The notes below the pieces were generated by a model. The model was given only the letters and a program-made list of their open reading frames with translations. It was not told the origin of the DNA and ran no database searches. Positions 23,504 through 34,292 of a stretch of 64,000 nucleotides of DNA are shown piece after piece. Position 1 is the first letter of the stretch, and every line of letters begins with the position of its first letter. The stretch lies in assembly GCA_905250025.1 (NCBI GenBank), contig CAJNOJ010000058.1, positions 186,001 to 250,000 of the forward strand, written 5' to 3'. A program made the translations under genes and the position numbers. The DNA is from Adineta ricciae. Its lineage: Eukaryota > Rotifera > Eurotatoria > Adinetida > Adinetidae.

Positions 23504-25025
23504 ATGCTGTTTACATTATGTCTTTGTAGTTTTCGTTATTTTGATTGTCTATTGGAAAGTTATCCATCCATCAAAGTATATCTATGATATCCTTCGGAAA
23601 CAAGACGTGTCAGAGGAACTATTCATTCCTCTCGTCGGCCAAACATCTGAATTACATCGTTACCGTGAAGAAGATCAATTATTAGAATATCATAGGATGA
23701 TGACAAAACATGGATTGATTTATTTTTTTAATTTAGGTCAGCATCTTCGTCTTGTTATCCAAGATCTAGAAAATCTAAGTGACATCCTCGGACGAGTACA
23801 AGCCGAACGTTTTTACCAACCAGTTGATTCTAGTTTTCGACTGAAACTATTAATTGGTACACAGAATCTTTTTCATAGTAATGACAAGGAACATGAGCGT
23901 GCACGGAAGATGCTTAATCCGGCATTTCATTTTGATAATCTTCAATCGATGATATCAATTATGATTGAACATACACAGAAAACGATCGATACTTGTCTTG
24001 AATATTCTTTCGTTGCTAACATAACGAATTATTTGAACAAGTTAACATTATCGATCATTGTCTCAAACACACTTGGAACAGATTTTGGAAGTGATTCAAA
24101 TAGTTAAAATCTGATCGCGTGAACGTTCTTAAAGCTCTCGCTTATTGTTCTGCGCGATTGCCCGTCTTTATTCCTATACTTTCACAGTTATTCTTCTGCA
24201 AAAAAAGGATACTATTGATCAGAATGCACAAAAATCAGATAGATTCGTCCAGAAAATTATCTACGATCGTCGTCAAGGTCGATCATAAAGTGAATGTGTC
24301 AATGCTGATCTTCTTCTTTCTGCTGTTGACAACAAAAATCAAGGATTTACAGATCACGAAATTCGCGATCAAGCATTAACATTCATTCTCGCAGGTCACG
24401 AAACGACAAGTAATTTAATGTCTTGGATTACGTATGAATTAGTGATTAATTCAACTGTCTGTCATGACTGCCAAGATGAAGTCGATCGAGTTTTATCGTA
24501 TGGTCTTCCACTAACCTACGTACAACTGAATCAACCACCAATCATCGAAATGGTCTCACAAGAAACACTTCGCTTGCATCTGCCAGCACCCTTCTTCGCT
24601 CGTCAATGTATCAAAGAACAAATAATCGGCAAGACAAGCGAACGTCTATTACGAATACCAAAAGGGCTGACAATTCTTGCAAATGCCTATGCGATTCGTT
24701 GACGAGCTGAATATTGGCCACAACCGACTGTATTTGATTACACGCGATGATTACGTGATCCTACTACTGATTAAAAACCTAAATTAGCGCATCCTTTTTG
24801 CTATTTGCTGTCGGACCGAGAAATCGTATCGGTCAAAAATTTGCTCTCTTGGAAGCTAAAGTGATGCTAGAAATGTTTATAAAACAATGCCATTTCGAAT
24901 AAGAAGTAGGACAACAGGTGATTCCTGAGGTTCGAATAACAATGCGACTTACATACGGTCTCCGGATGAGAAATATGCAACGCTTTTTATCGGTCCACAG
25001 AGCTGTATTCTTTATGGATGCCTAG
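23504..25025 (+). pseudogene. cytochrome P450 pseudogene, copy B
   Basis: Longer relic than copy A. After an 8-bp loss in the anchor (relative to copy A) one frame stays open from 23541 to 24104, with HERARKMLNPAFHF and the following helix. Two stops follow near 24105 that copy A shares in part. The I-helix AGHETTSNLMSW and the ExxR helix ETLRLHLPAP follow, then a stop near 24700. The haem loop can be read in another frame (24808-24860) as FAVGPRNRIGQKFALLEAK: the position of the invariant thiolate cysteine is CGT (Arg). Both the breaks and the missing haem ligand argue against any activity. Confidence 0.9.
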
Positions 25026-25429
25026 TCTTTTGTAGTTTATTCAATGGGAAAACGGTTGTTTGAAGATGCGATTCTTGGTAATGTAAATATCCTTCAAAAG
25101 AATGATTAGATAAACTCTAATGAAATTGTTTGTTTAGTCAAGCATATTCTATTATGATTCTTTCTATTTATATTATTAGAATTTTCACAGTTGTCGCATG
25201 CTTATTACCATCGGAATATGTAGTGCATAGTTTTGTCTGCGTTGGGCAATATACTGCGGCGAAAATTTACGTTAAACTAATCATTGAAAATGAATTGTCG
25301 GAGATTGTGTAAATGATAGATTTTATTGATCAAGAAAAGAAAATCACAAAAGAATAAAATAATTTTCTGGAATGTTTCAGTGTGCGTTTTAATAATGATC
25401 GAATGGATGGATGATTGTACGACAGATAT
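25026..25429. other. convergent 3' region, P450 relic / tektin, copy B
   Basis: AT-rich DNA matching 11917-12318; no gene recognised. Confidence 0.45.
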
Positions 25430-28400
25430 TTACCAATCTTCGATTAAAATGGATTTTCTTAAACCTTCATGACATTCGACTTCATCGACAAAGATCGTAT
25501 TGGTTTTGGTTTCGATATCTTTTTCTAAGATTAATTTATCACGGTCTAAGTTGCGAAGACGAACGTGGGATTCATCCAACCTAAAAATATCATCAGAAGA
25601 AAAATGCAACAAGCATTAATAATGATGATGAAAAGAAATCGGATATCTCTATCAAGATCGTGCTTCAATTCTTCTATTGACATTTCCGTTTCTCCACCTT
25701 CTCTTAATCTTCTTGTTTTTCTTATATATGTATTCATAAGATCAAGGAAATCGAAACGATGATTATCTCTTTTTACATACCGTTCTTGAAGTCGTTGTAT
25801 TTCACATTCAATTTCTCGGATTTCTTCGATAAGACGTTTCTGTGCAGGATCATAGACGAGCTCAACGTTGGCACGTTTATTTCGCGTGTCAAGACGCGTA
25901 TGAGCCAATTTCAAGTATTGTTCCTTATCACGAATGGCTTTCTCTGTATTTTTAATACTTTCCTCCAATTGATCGATGAGGAGATTAACCTGAAAGCAAA
26001 AGAATCCGATTGAATCACTGTTGTTTTCTTGGCTTTTTCATCGCTTACATCACGTAATTGATCTTCGAGTTTTTGTTTCGCTTGTTTCGATTCGAAGATG
26101 CGTCGATCGAATGAACGACGTGTCTTTTCCACGGCCTGTTTCATATCAGCAACGAGTTTCTTCAAAATACCATCGGTGACATTACGTAATTGAACAGCGT
26201 TGAGTCGTTGTGCTTCGGCATTCTTGATGTTTTTATCAGTATAATCTTCCCAAAAAGGTTCCGAAACCGAACTAAAGAAATCAGAGTATTTAAAAACTCC
26301 TACAATGACTCAGCTGGTTCGTGAAATCTTATCTAATCTCATTTAAGAAAGAGAGAAAAGGAGGAAGAAAGAAAAAGAAAGAAAGAAGATCTTTTCATCG
26401 GAAGAATTCTAATGACTAGCAGACAGTCATGTTTTACTGCTGGAATACATACACCCAAGGGCATTATTCTCCATCAACTAAAAAGTTTTCAGGCTCGAGA
26501 GAAGAAAGAATTCCTTCTATCTGTATACACAAATCAATATTGACATACCGAGGATCGATATTGGCAACACCTTCTTTCAGATAAAGTGATGGACTTGTTA
26601 CACTTAAATCAATTGCGTGTTCATCGATTGTTTGAGCAGCAAATTTATCTTTCAAATCTCGATCAAGTAAATAGCGGGATTTACGCATCAATCTAAATAA
26701 AAACAACAGAACACAATTATTATTTTTTTTTTGCTCGATTCAATTTTCTCGAAAAGAAAAGGAACGAAGATACAGACAGGCATCGCCGGAATCGATCATA
26801 GGCGAAGATGAGAGAATGAATAAGAGACAGGAAGTCATGCGAACGACTTTCAACACANTAAATATACAGACAAAAAAATCCAATTCTTTTATCTGTTGTG
26901 ATTGTCATCAAACAAGCTTTTTGACAATTATAGATGAGTATTTATGCGTTTGTATTTGTGATAAATGTAAAGAGACCGTTGACGAACTTCTTACAATCGT
27001 AGATCTCGATGATGCGAACAACAGCATCAGCCTTGTGATCATTATCATTCTACTCGATGTACGTAGATAGACATATGTACATAGACGCAAATGTTTTTCT
27101 CTCTCATCGATCCTTTCAAAGTCTACCTCGATCAAATTTTTTGTTTTCTTTTTTTTTCTCTCTCTTCTAGATTGACTAACAAAAGAGAAGAAAAGGAACC
27201 CCAACGATTTTGTCAACCATGGAATATGATCATGAAGATCACGACAATATTCTAATCAGCTAAAAAAGCATGATGGTCGATCGATTGATATTGTTAACGT
27301 ATGGCATTTCTCTTATTGAAGGGCATTCCGAGTCTTGCTGGTCAAAATCAGGCGCCTCAAGCTGATCCAGATGATTTCGTTGATCGTCTTAATTATCGTT
27401 ATACAGTTATTCTTCTCAACGTGTTCTCCGCCATTGTTACTAACCGACAATTTAGTTCCAAACAAATTCAATGTAAAATTAATTCCTTGATCTTTCCTTT
27501 CCTCGAACTTTCTGTGTTTTTTCCTTTCTTAGGTTGGGTTCCAGCTCTGTTTACATCCGGTTATGAAGATTACACGAATCATATATGTTATATTACCAAT
27601 ACTTATTATGTAAATCAAACACAGAAAATTCCCCGAACAGGTCCCGAACGACAAAGTTTACAGTTACTCTACTACCAATGGATACCGTTTATTCTATGTT
27701 TTCTTAGGTAAAGAGAGAGATAGTCAATAATTGCTCATGTTTGCTTTTCTCACAAATATTTTGTAGCATTCTCTTCTACATTCCAAATCTGATTTGGCAA
27801 TCGTTAATGACTCGGAGTGGTCTGGATCTGAAAGATATCATCGAGGCGGGAAAAAGTTATAAATCCATCGATCGAATGGACAAACGACGCAAAATTATGG
27901 ATTATATCATCGCGTCAATCGATGAATTTATCGACGATCCTCGTCGTGGAAGAGAAAATCGAAATTTGAGTATCTTAAAACGTATACAAGCTGTTTTCTG
28001 TTGTATGTACGGTAAATTTCAAGGCAATTATTTTATGATGGTTTACCTATTAACAAAAGTACTCTATGTCATTAATTCAATTGGCCAATTAGCATTATTT
28101 AATGAAATGCTTGGAATTAAGTATTATCGTTACGGCTTAGAACTAGTCCAAAAACTGATTTTACTCATACAAAATGAACCGTTGCAACAATCCTATCGAC
28201 AGCAAGGTGGCCTTTCGAAATATTTCCCAAAAGTGACACTGTGCGATTTCGAGTAAGTCAATTCTTTACGAATATATTCCGTTTGTTTGATATTCGCTAA
28301 TTCTGAAATAGAGTGCGAGAACCTAATCATCTACACAATTCCCATCGTTACACCGTCGAATGTGTCTTACCAAATAATCTCCTATTCGAACAATTGTTTA

Positions 28401-30602
28401 CGTTTTTATTTTTTTGGTATACAATGATTGTTATTTTAAACTTAATTTCCTTATTTACATGGTCATATTCATTCATTCGTCCTGTACGAATCAAATATGT
28501 AACCACACGATTAAAATTAATCCTAATACGGCATTTAAGAAAATCTCTGACGAACACCGAAGAACAAGGACGACCCTCCCAAACGCTGAATGATGATTCA
28601 CTTCTACATCGCGATGATTCACATTCAGATTTTGCACGAAACTATCTAAAATGTGATGGCATTTTCGTTTTACGTTTACTAGAAACGAACACATCCGACT
28701 TCGTTGTTACACATGTCATCGAAGAATTATTCAACTCATACGAACAAAAAGCCAAGCAACCTGTCGTTCTCGAAGGTTTAGCCAAAATGATGTCAACTTT
28801 AGGTCCTGACCAGGGCCTACTAAGTTTAGGCAAATTACTTTTTCTACCTGTGATGTCCGATCCAAAAATTGCAGCTAGTTTTGGTGGTGGATTTTCAGCA
28901 ACTGATAACACTAATACAATGCTTCTACCTAGTCTAGCTGCAACTGCAGATGATTCGCTGCAAAATGCGCCGAAATTACTTGTAGCGCCAACGCCTACTC
29001 GTCGACGTTCATTAATGACTTCGTCAGGGCCTCAACGCTCACCGACTGGATCTATTGTTGAACAAGTCGACACAGCAACACGAAGTTCTTTTCTCCCAAT
29101 GCCTCCGCCTCCGCCTCCAACAAAACCAAGTGTAGATGAAATTACTGAAATCTTACGTGAACGTCGACAAAAGATTAAAAGGAAAAAATGATGAAATGAT
29201 CTTCACACTAGTCCGTTACAAATATATACATATACATATATACATATGCGTGTGCTCTGATTTTTTGTTTCATAGTGAAGAACTATTTTCTAGTTAATTC
29301 ATCAAATTAGTTACTTGAACAAAGCAAACACTATCTAGTTTAGTTTCAAAGATGAACTATTACCTCAGTTGTTCTTTGATTTGTTCAATTGTACGTGTTA
29401 ATAAAGCAATGGCTCCTTGGATAGCTGAGATTTCCATAATTAAATCCTTTTGAACATCATCATGAACTAAATCAATATCATAACGTTTTTCTCTAGAAGA
29501 AGAACAACGAGGCATAGGATGAATTCATTCACGCTTTCATTTACCGATTGGCTAAAGTTGTTTGAGCGAGGTGTAAGTTATCTTGAAGTGATTGAAGAGA
29601 TTTTTCCACTCGTACAAGATAAGTTTCGGTTGCATCGATTTCTTTTTCCAATTCGCCTCGTTTTACTTCAAGTTCGCCCTTCCAATTCTTAACATGGTCC
29701 AAACGTTGGTCTATGAAAACAAAATAGGCGAACAAGTACAAATAAATGACCTTGAGATCATCTGCTATCATAACTAGTCATAAAGAGAAAAAAAACAGAC
29801 TGTCGACAAATTAAAGACATTTAGTCGATTAAATATTCGAATAATTATTTTTCCTGTTGGCGGTCTATCCTTCGAAATTATAGCATCCTAACGGCCATCT
29901 CGAAAAGACCATTACGAGTCTATGCAATTCATTAATTCATCAAATTTAGTATTAATCTTTCAAACATCTTAAGTTATTTTTATTGTTGTATGTAATTGAA
30001 ATCGAATGCTTTTTTCTAATTAAGCTAGAACTTTTCTGTGATGTGCAAAACGCGGGAATATATAACAAACAGGAATGAAAAACAATGAAAAGGTCAAATA
30101 CAGTGCGATACCGTGTCTGAAATAGAATATTTACACTAACTCGTTCGATCGCATTCACTATAAACATAGTTACTTCCGAACTTCAAGGTCAGGAAATGAA
30201 TGAAGTAACAAAAACCTATTGACCGATCTTTAACACAACTGAGTACAATGTGCTGACTATTGTCATCTCTACCGGCGCCTACTACTCACAGAAAAATGTG
30301 GGCTTTTTCCTTCCGAGCAGTAGCCATTTTTCCGTTGACTCTAATATTATTCTACTCATTGTGTGATTCTACTCTCTCGCGACAAAAATCATCTCTCGAA
30401 CAAGAAGTTTACCTAATTTCTTGTTAACATCGGCTAATGTTCGTTCCACCGTACCACGGCCTTCTTGATCTAATCGATCACATTCGAGAATGAGTCGTTC
30501 AGCAGCAGCTCGATCTCGCTCTGTGTTCTTGTGCTTAACCTTCGATGCTAATTTCCATTCTTCAGGTGTAAAACGTTGTGGACGTGTCACTAATTTGGCC
30601 AT
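25430..30602 (-). CDS. TEKT1: tektin-1, complete gene containing an innexin gene in an intron
   Basis: Coiled-coil filament protein of ciliary and flagellar doublet microtubules. Seven exons: 30413-30602, 29545-29710, 29364-29492, 26549-26692, 26049-26271, 25781-25989, 25430-25580; 404 codons with every junction in phase, which equals the usual tektin length. The N-terminus MAKLVTRPQRFTPEEW and DVNKKLDQRLDHVKNW match tektin-1. Later come HLAQTTLANREKR, DLKDKFAAQTIDEHAI, and the signature region RLDTRNKRANVELVYD, where tektins usually read RPNVELCRD. The third intron (26693-29363) is about 2.7 kb and holds the innexin gene on the other strand plus the undetermined base. Phase 2 on both sides supports that the join is right. 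Confidence 0.9.
26858..26858. other. undetermined base (assembly join)
   Basis: A single N where copy B ends and unique sequence begins, inside the large tektin intron. Confidence 0.8.
26859..27300. other. upstream region of innexin within the tektin intron
   Basis: Presumed promoter and 5' UTR of innexin. A cysteine-rich open stretch (26893-27000, with CCDC...CICDKC) is visible but has no start of its own and crosses the N at its left end; I do not call it a gene. T/C-rich runs are seen near 27145-27165. Confidence 0.45.
27301..29191 (+). CDS. innexin gap-junction channel protein
   Basis: Four-pass membrane protein forming invertebrate gap junctions or hemichannels. Four exons (27301-27472, 27533-27707, 27767-28252, 28312-29191) give 571 codons in phase. 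Hallmarks in order: TM1 (RYTVILLNVFSAIV), the first extracellular loop with QCWVPALFTSGYEDY and HICYITNTYYV, the family signature YYQWIPFILCFL at TM2, the cytoplasmic loop, TM3, then FPKVTLCDFEVRE and RYTVECVLPNNLLFE, TM4 (FFWYTMIVILNLISLF), and a ~230-residue cytoplasmic tail with a proline run (LPMPPPPPPTKPS). The tail is longer than in many innexins. The gene lies wholly in a tektin-1 intron on the opposite strand. Confidence 0.95.
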
Positions 30603-30952
30603 AGCTGTTAGACGTACAAGTTTGTTAGAAAAATTTCAGCTGATGATAAAAAGTAAAACAACTCAAACATATTGCCATTGACAATTCTTGTAACTATAAC
30701 AAAGCCTTTCTAATGATGATGATGATCGATAGATGTCGCGAGAAAATTTTCTCAATTCACATCAGTTTGATTTTCTTTTTGAGTATAAACGTACAGAAAT
30801 ATTTTCTCTGAATTTTACGAATTGATTTCAATGCAAATGTACACTTGACTTTCTTTCCCTTCGGGATTGCTTGTTTTCAATAACTGTTTACCAGTCAATT
30901 CATATACTCTCATTGTCATTCATTTGATCGATCAACATCAACTCGTCATCTC
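30603..30952. promoter_or_regulatory. putative bidirectional promoter, tektin-1 / SCOC
   Basis: 350 bp separate the two divergent start codons, so both promoters must share it. It is AT-rich with an ATG/GATGAT run near 30714-30726. I recognise no specific motif. Confidence 0.45.
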
Positions 30953-31285
30953 ATGGCACAAACTCCGGACAACGATCCAAATTCCATGGCTGCAGCGATC
31001 ATTAACAATAACGGTATTAATAATAACATTGAGAGTGATCCTGACTCCTTGTCAACGCATTCGCGTACATCATACGACTTGAATTATAATTCCGAAGAAG
31101 AAGAAGAAAAACAACGTTTGATCAATCAAGTGTTGACATTGCAAAAAACTCTTGACGATCTTTCGCATCGCGTTGATAATGTCAAAGAAGAAAACTTCAA
31201 ATTACGTTCAGAAAATCAAGTTTTAGGACAATATATCGAAAACCTAATGGCGGCATCGAATGTTTTCCAAATGACAAACAAATAA
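30953..31285 (+). CDS. SCOC: short coiled-coil protein SCOC
   Basis: Small Golgi-associated coiled-coil protein, known in other animals to bind ARL1 and to take part in autophagy regulation (FEZ1, UVRAG contacts). A single exon of 110 codons. The first ~50 residues are Asn/Ser-rich and variable. The C-terminal half is the conserved coiled coil: [49 protein letters not shown]. The heptads continue unbroken to the end, as in vertebrate SCOC. The start chosen is the first in-frame ATG; a later start would still contain the domain. Confidence 0.93.
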   Translation: MAQTPDNDPNSMAAAIINNNGINNNIESDPDSLSTHSRTSYDLNYNSEEEEEKQRLINQVLTLQKTLDDLSHRVDNVKEENFKLRSENQVLGQYIENLMAASNVFQMTNK

Positions 31286-31886
31286 TAAGACTTTTGACTT
31301 CATCAACATTCTAGTCAATATTAAACAGAGAAGAAGAATCATTCTTAATCAACGCTTTTTTTTTGTATTGTATTTGTTAATGTATTCATTTTAATCTCGT
31401 TTTCTTTTCTATTCGGAGTAAATGTGGATAGCTGCGACGTCAAAATTCCACATTGAATTATTATGCAAAATATCTCGTCTCCGTTAATATTCGTATTCGT
31501 TCGGTAAATAAACAAACGATAGTATATATATATATATTCAGTTTAATCATGAGTAGCAAAACAAAATCGAACGCAAAAAAAAACAGAGAAAAAAAGACGT
31601 TCTCTATCCATTTTTGTCTTTACAGATCATCATTCTCCAACATGTCAATAGTGGCCTGAGGATAAGAGACAATAAAACTAAAAAAAAACGAATGAAACAA
31701 AAGCAATGAGTAGAGTAAGACACGCGCACACACATATACAATAAATTTTGTCATCATGATATTCAGATACACATATCAAATTGAGACCGGAAGATAAAAA
31801 ATATATATGATGTGAATCAGTTTCATTTCATGGCAAATCACAGCTAAGACAAGAAAGAAAATCATGGAATGTAAGAAATGAACAAG
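31286..31886. other. convergent 3' region, SCOC / zinc-finger gene
   Basis: AT-rich and A-rich (poly-A runs near 31575-31600 and 31678-31690, TATATA near 31525). No gene recognised. Confidence 0.5.
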
Positions 31887-34292
31887 TTAAGCTAAGGTTG
31901 ATATCGCTTGGTGAATGGATTCATTTGTTTGATCGATTGATAAGGAGTTACTTTCTAAATCTTCATCGTCTTCATCGAGTTCTTCTTCGCCTTCGTCCTC
32001 TTCGTCCTCATCGTCATCTGATAATCCACTTGAATCGTCCTCGTCCGTAGAATTCTGTGGTAGATTTTCATCGATGTTAGACTGTGAATGAAATAATGAT
32101 GTCGAAGGTATCAGTGGCATAGTCGATGTGGAATCTATGAGTGATAGCATTACAGATGATTGAGACAAATGTTTCTTCATGTGTCGATCGAGATTGGTTT
32201 GTTGACCAAAACATTTATCACAATGCGTACAGCGGAATGGTCGCTCACGTTTGTGAATATTTCGAATATGTCGTTGTAAGTTCGACGAAATGGAAAAGCT
32301 TCGATTGCAAAACTTGCAGACGTACGGTTGTTCTCGTGAAAAAGAAAAAGAAAAAAAAACATCTGATTAGAATTTCCGAACATATTTTATCGAATTTAGA
32401 GAACTCAAAATATCGAACGAATGAATGTGATTATGAGATATACTTATCTGTATGAGTTCGTAGATGTCGAGTCAGATTGGCACTTCGTGGAAATGTTTTT
32501 GAACAATATGAACAGCAGTATCGATCTCGATTGCGAATACTCATTGTCGGTGTTGGTAGAAGGTCATTAGTTAGAAACTTCTTCTCGAATACTGACGTAT
32601 TCGGTGGACTTGACGAGGAGGAAACGGGTGTCAATGGTCGATGCTCATCGTAATCTTTGATTTGTTTTTTCACTAAGGATAATAATCGCTGACGTTGATC
32701 TTCTTCATTATCGTCATCATCATCTTCTTCATTGTTATCTTCTTTTTTAAACTTCTTTTCGTGATTATTCCCAAAAACGTGAGAAATACGTTGGTAATTG
32801 ACATCGATCTTCTTATTCACAATTGAATAATCGATTGGTTGATCAAAAGAAGATTGTCGCGAACGTTTCAATGCTTTTGATAAATCAATAGGTTCCTCAA
32901 CCTTCTTTCTTGATGCAGATAGCAACTGCAAAGGCGACGGTGGTACTGCTGCCGGTGGTGGTGGTGGTGTGCAGACACTTTTCATGAAAGGCAATAGAGA
33001 AGACAGATCCGGAGTTATAATTCCATTTCGTTCTTTGCACGAACTTCTACGAAGAGAATTTGTCTATCGAAAAAGAAAACAAAACAACAAAAGTTCACTT
33101 ACCGATGTTTATTTAAAGCAACAGGACTTTGAAAAGCTTGTCGACAATCTTTGCATTCAATTTGTGCTTTCACATTAGCATGTGATCGTTTATGACGGCA
33201 AAGATTCGAAAATTGAGTGTAAGATTTCGTACAAAACTAAAAGAATACCAATGACAGATATACTCTGTCTATCTCTAAAGAGAAAAAAAACCTCTCCGTA
33301 CCTCACATTTCCAAGGCTTAACACTCGAATGAATATTTCGATGTTGTTTCAAACCCGATGATGTCTGAAATCCTTTGCCACAATCATTACACGTATACAA
33401 CCGATTTTCACATTCGCTTGCTTCGCTTGAATTGGATGTATTTTGATGATTATTTATAGGTTCGTACATTCTAAAATAGATACTCAAATAGATTTCTTCC
33501 TCACCGGAAGTTGTCGTCTTCTAACAACGACGACATACATTCTTTTAAATTAAAGTTTGACTGATTAAATATGAATTAGAAGTAGAAAGAAAGAAAGAAA
33601 GAGACACGCATATGCACACTGTCTTTCTCTTCAGTATATTAAAATTCAACAGAATAACATTATTGTTTTCACTTCTGTGCTCAAGGCATCATTTCTCTCG
33701 TTATACAATAATATTACCAACAATCCAATATTCTAATTAACAGTTTTTTCTTTCACTAACAAGAATAACAATCTGTATCCAATGGCGAAGATGACTGAAT
33801 CTTTTCTCTTACCTTTGTGTCTGATTATCTTGTTCATTTTCATCAGGTTCCATTAATAAATGATTATTTATTATTGATTCTTCGAGTGCTAGAATATTCA
33901 AAAGAGAAAAGAATATGATAAGCATGCACAGATCAAACTTGGTCGATTTTTCTCCTCTTCTCTACCTTCTTCATCTTGATTTGTGCATCGCATTAGAATT
34001 CGTTTAGTGTGCTGTTCGTCGTCTGCATTTTCATTTGTCAATTGAAGATTATTTGATTTATTAATAATCGTTGCTTGTTCTAAATGGATAAAATTCAATT
34101 TCACACATCAGAAACGATATCATTATCCGTCAATTCGTTCGATCCATACATATCATCCACTTTTCTCTTGCTGCATGTTTCAGAGAAATAAAAATGATAA
34201 TGAGTATATGTCTCATCCATTTGGTGCCTCAGCTTGCTACCTGATGACTTACTTGACATGCTTGCCTTGTTCTCATTCAAATGAGAAGACAT
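31887..34292 (-). CDS. MECOM: MECOM/PRDM3-16-like (EVI1, hamlet) zinc-finger transcription factor without PR domain
   Basis: Seven exons: 34253-34292, 33966-34079, 33813-33888, 33302-33470, 33103-33236, 32448-33046, 31887-32335; 527 codons in phase. Fingers 1-3 are [38 protein letters not shown] and the C2HC finger [19 protein letters not shown]. Then comes EPIDLSKAL, a CtBP-type PxDLS co-repressor motif, and an acidic stretch. Fingers 4-6 are [38 protein letters not shown] and [19 protein letters not shown], followed by a strongly acidic tail. This arrangement is characteristic of EVI1/PRDM16. It has three fingers in the first cluster, fewer than vertebrate EVI1, and no PR domain. The intron between fingers 4 and 5 is AT-AC. 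The start exon (13 codons) is the least certain part. Confidence 0.88.
32336..32447 (-). other. AT-AC intron in the zinc-finger gene
   Basis: On the minus strand the intron starts ATAAGTATAT and ends in a T-rich tract then CAC. Joining ...CATACAG to GAGAACAACCG gives HTGEQPY, the exact canonical linker between fingers 4 and 5. The only GT-AG pair available nearby shifts the frame and destroys fingers 5 and 6. Confidence 0.8.

Larger units (their letters stand above)
14634..26857 (+). repeat. copy B of the ~12 kb direct duplication
   Basis: Same gene content and order as copy A and limited exactly by the two undetermined bases. In the first exon of eL20 (452 bp) I count 9 base differences, all silent. 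In the ~200-bp intron plus adjacent 209-bp exon of tektin I count 3. The P450 relic differs far more and by indels. This uneven divergence is what gene conversion between alleles, or locally different constraint, would give. Confidence 0.95.

Noticed and set aside
26816..27070. Cysteine-rich open frame (CCDC...CICDKC) that could suggest a B-box-like zinc finger
   Set aside because: It reads across the undetermined base, its left part is tektin intron sequence, and no start or splice site frames it.
32336..32447. Ordinary GT-AG splice (donor GTATAT, acceptor GAG) in the zinc-finger gene
   Set aside because: It shifts the frame and destroys fingers 5 and 6, which are clearly conserved in the other reading.
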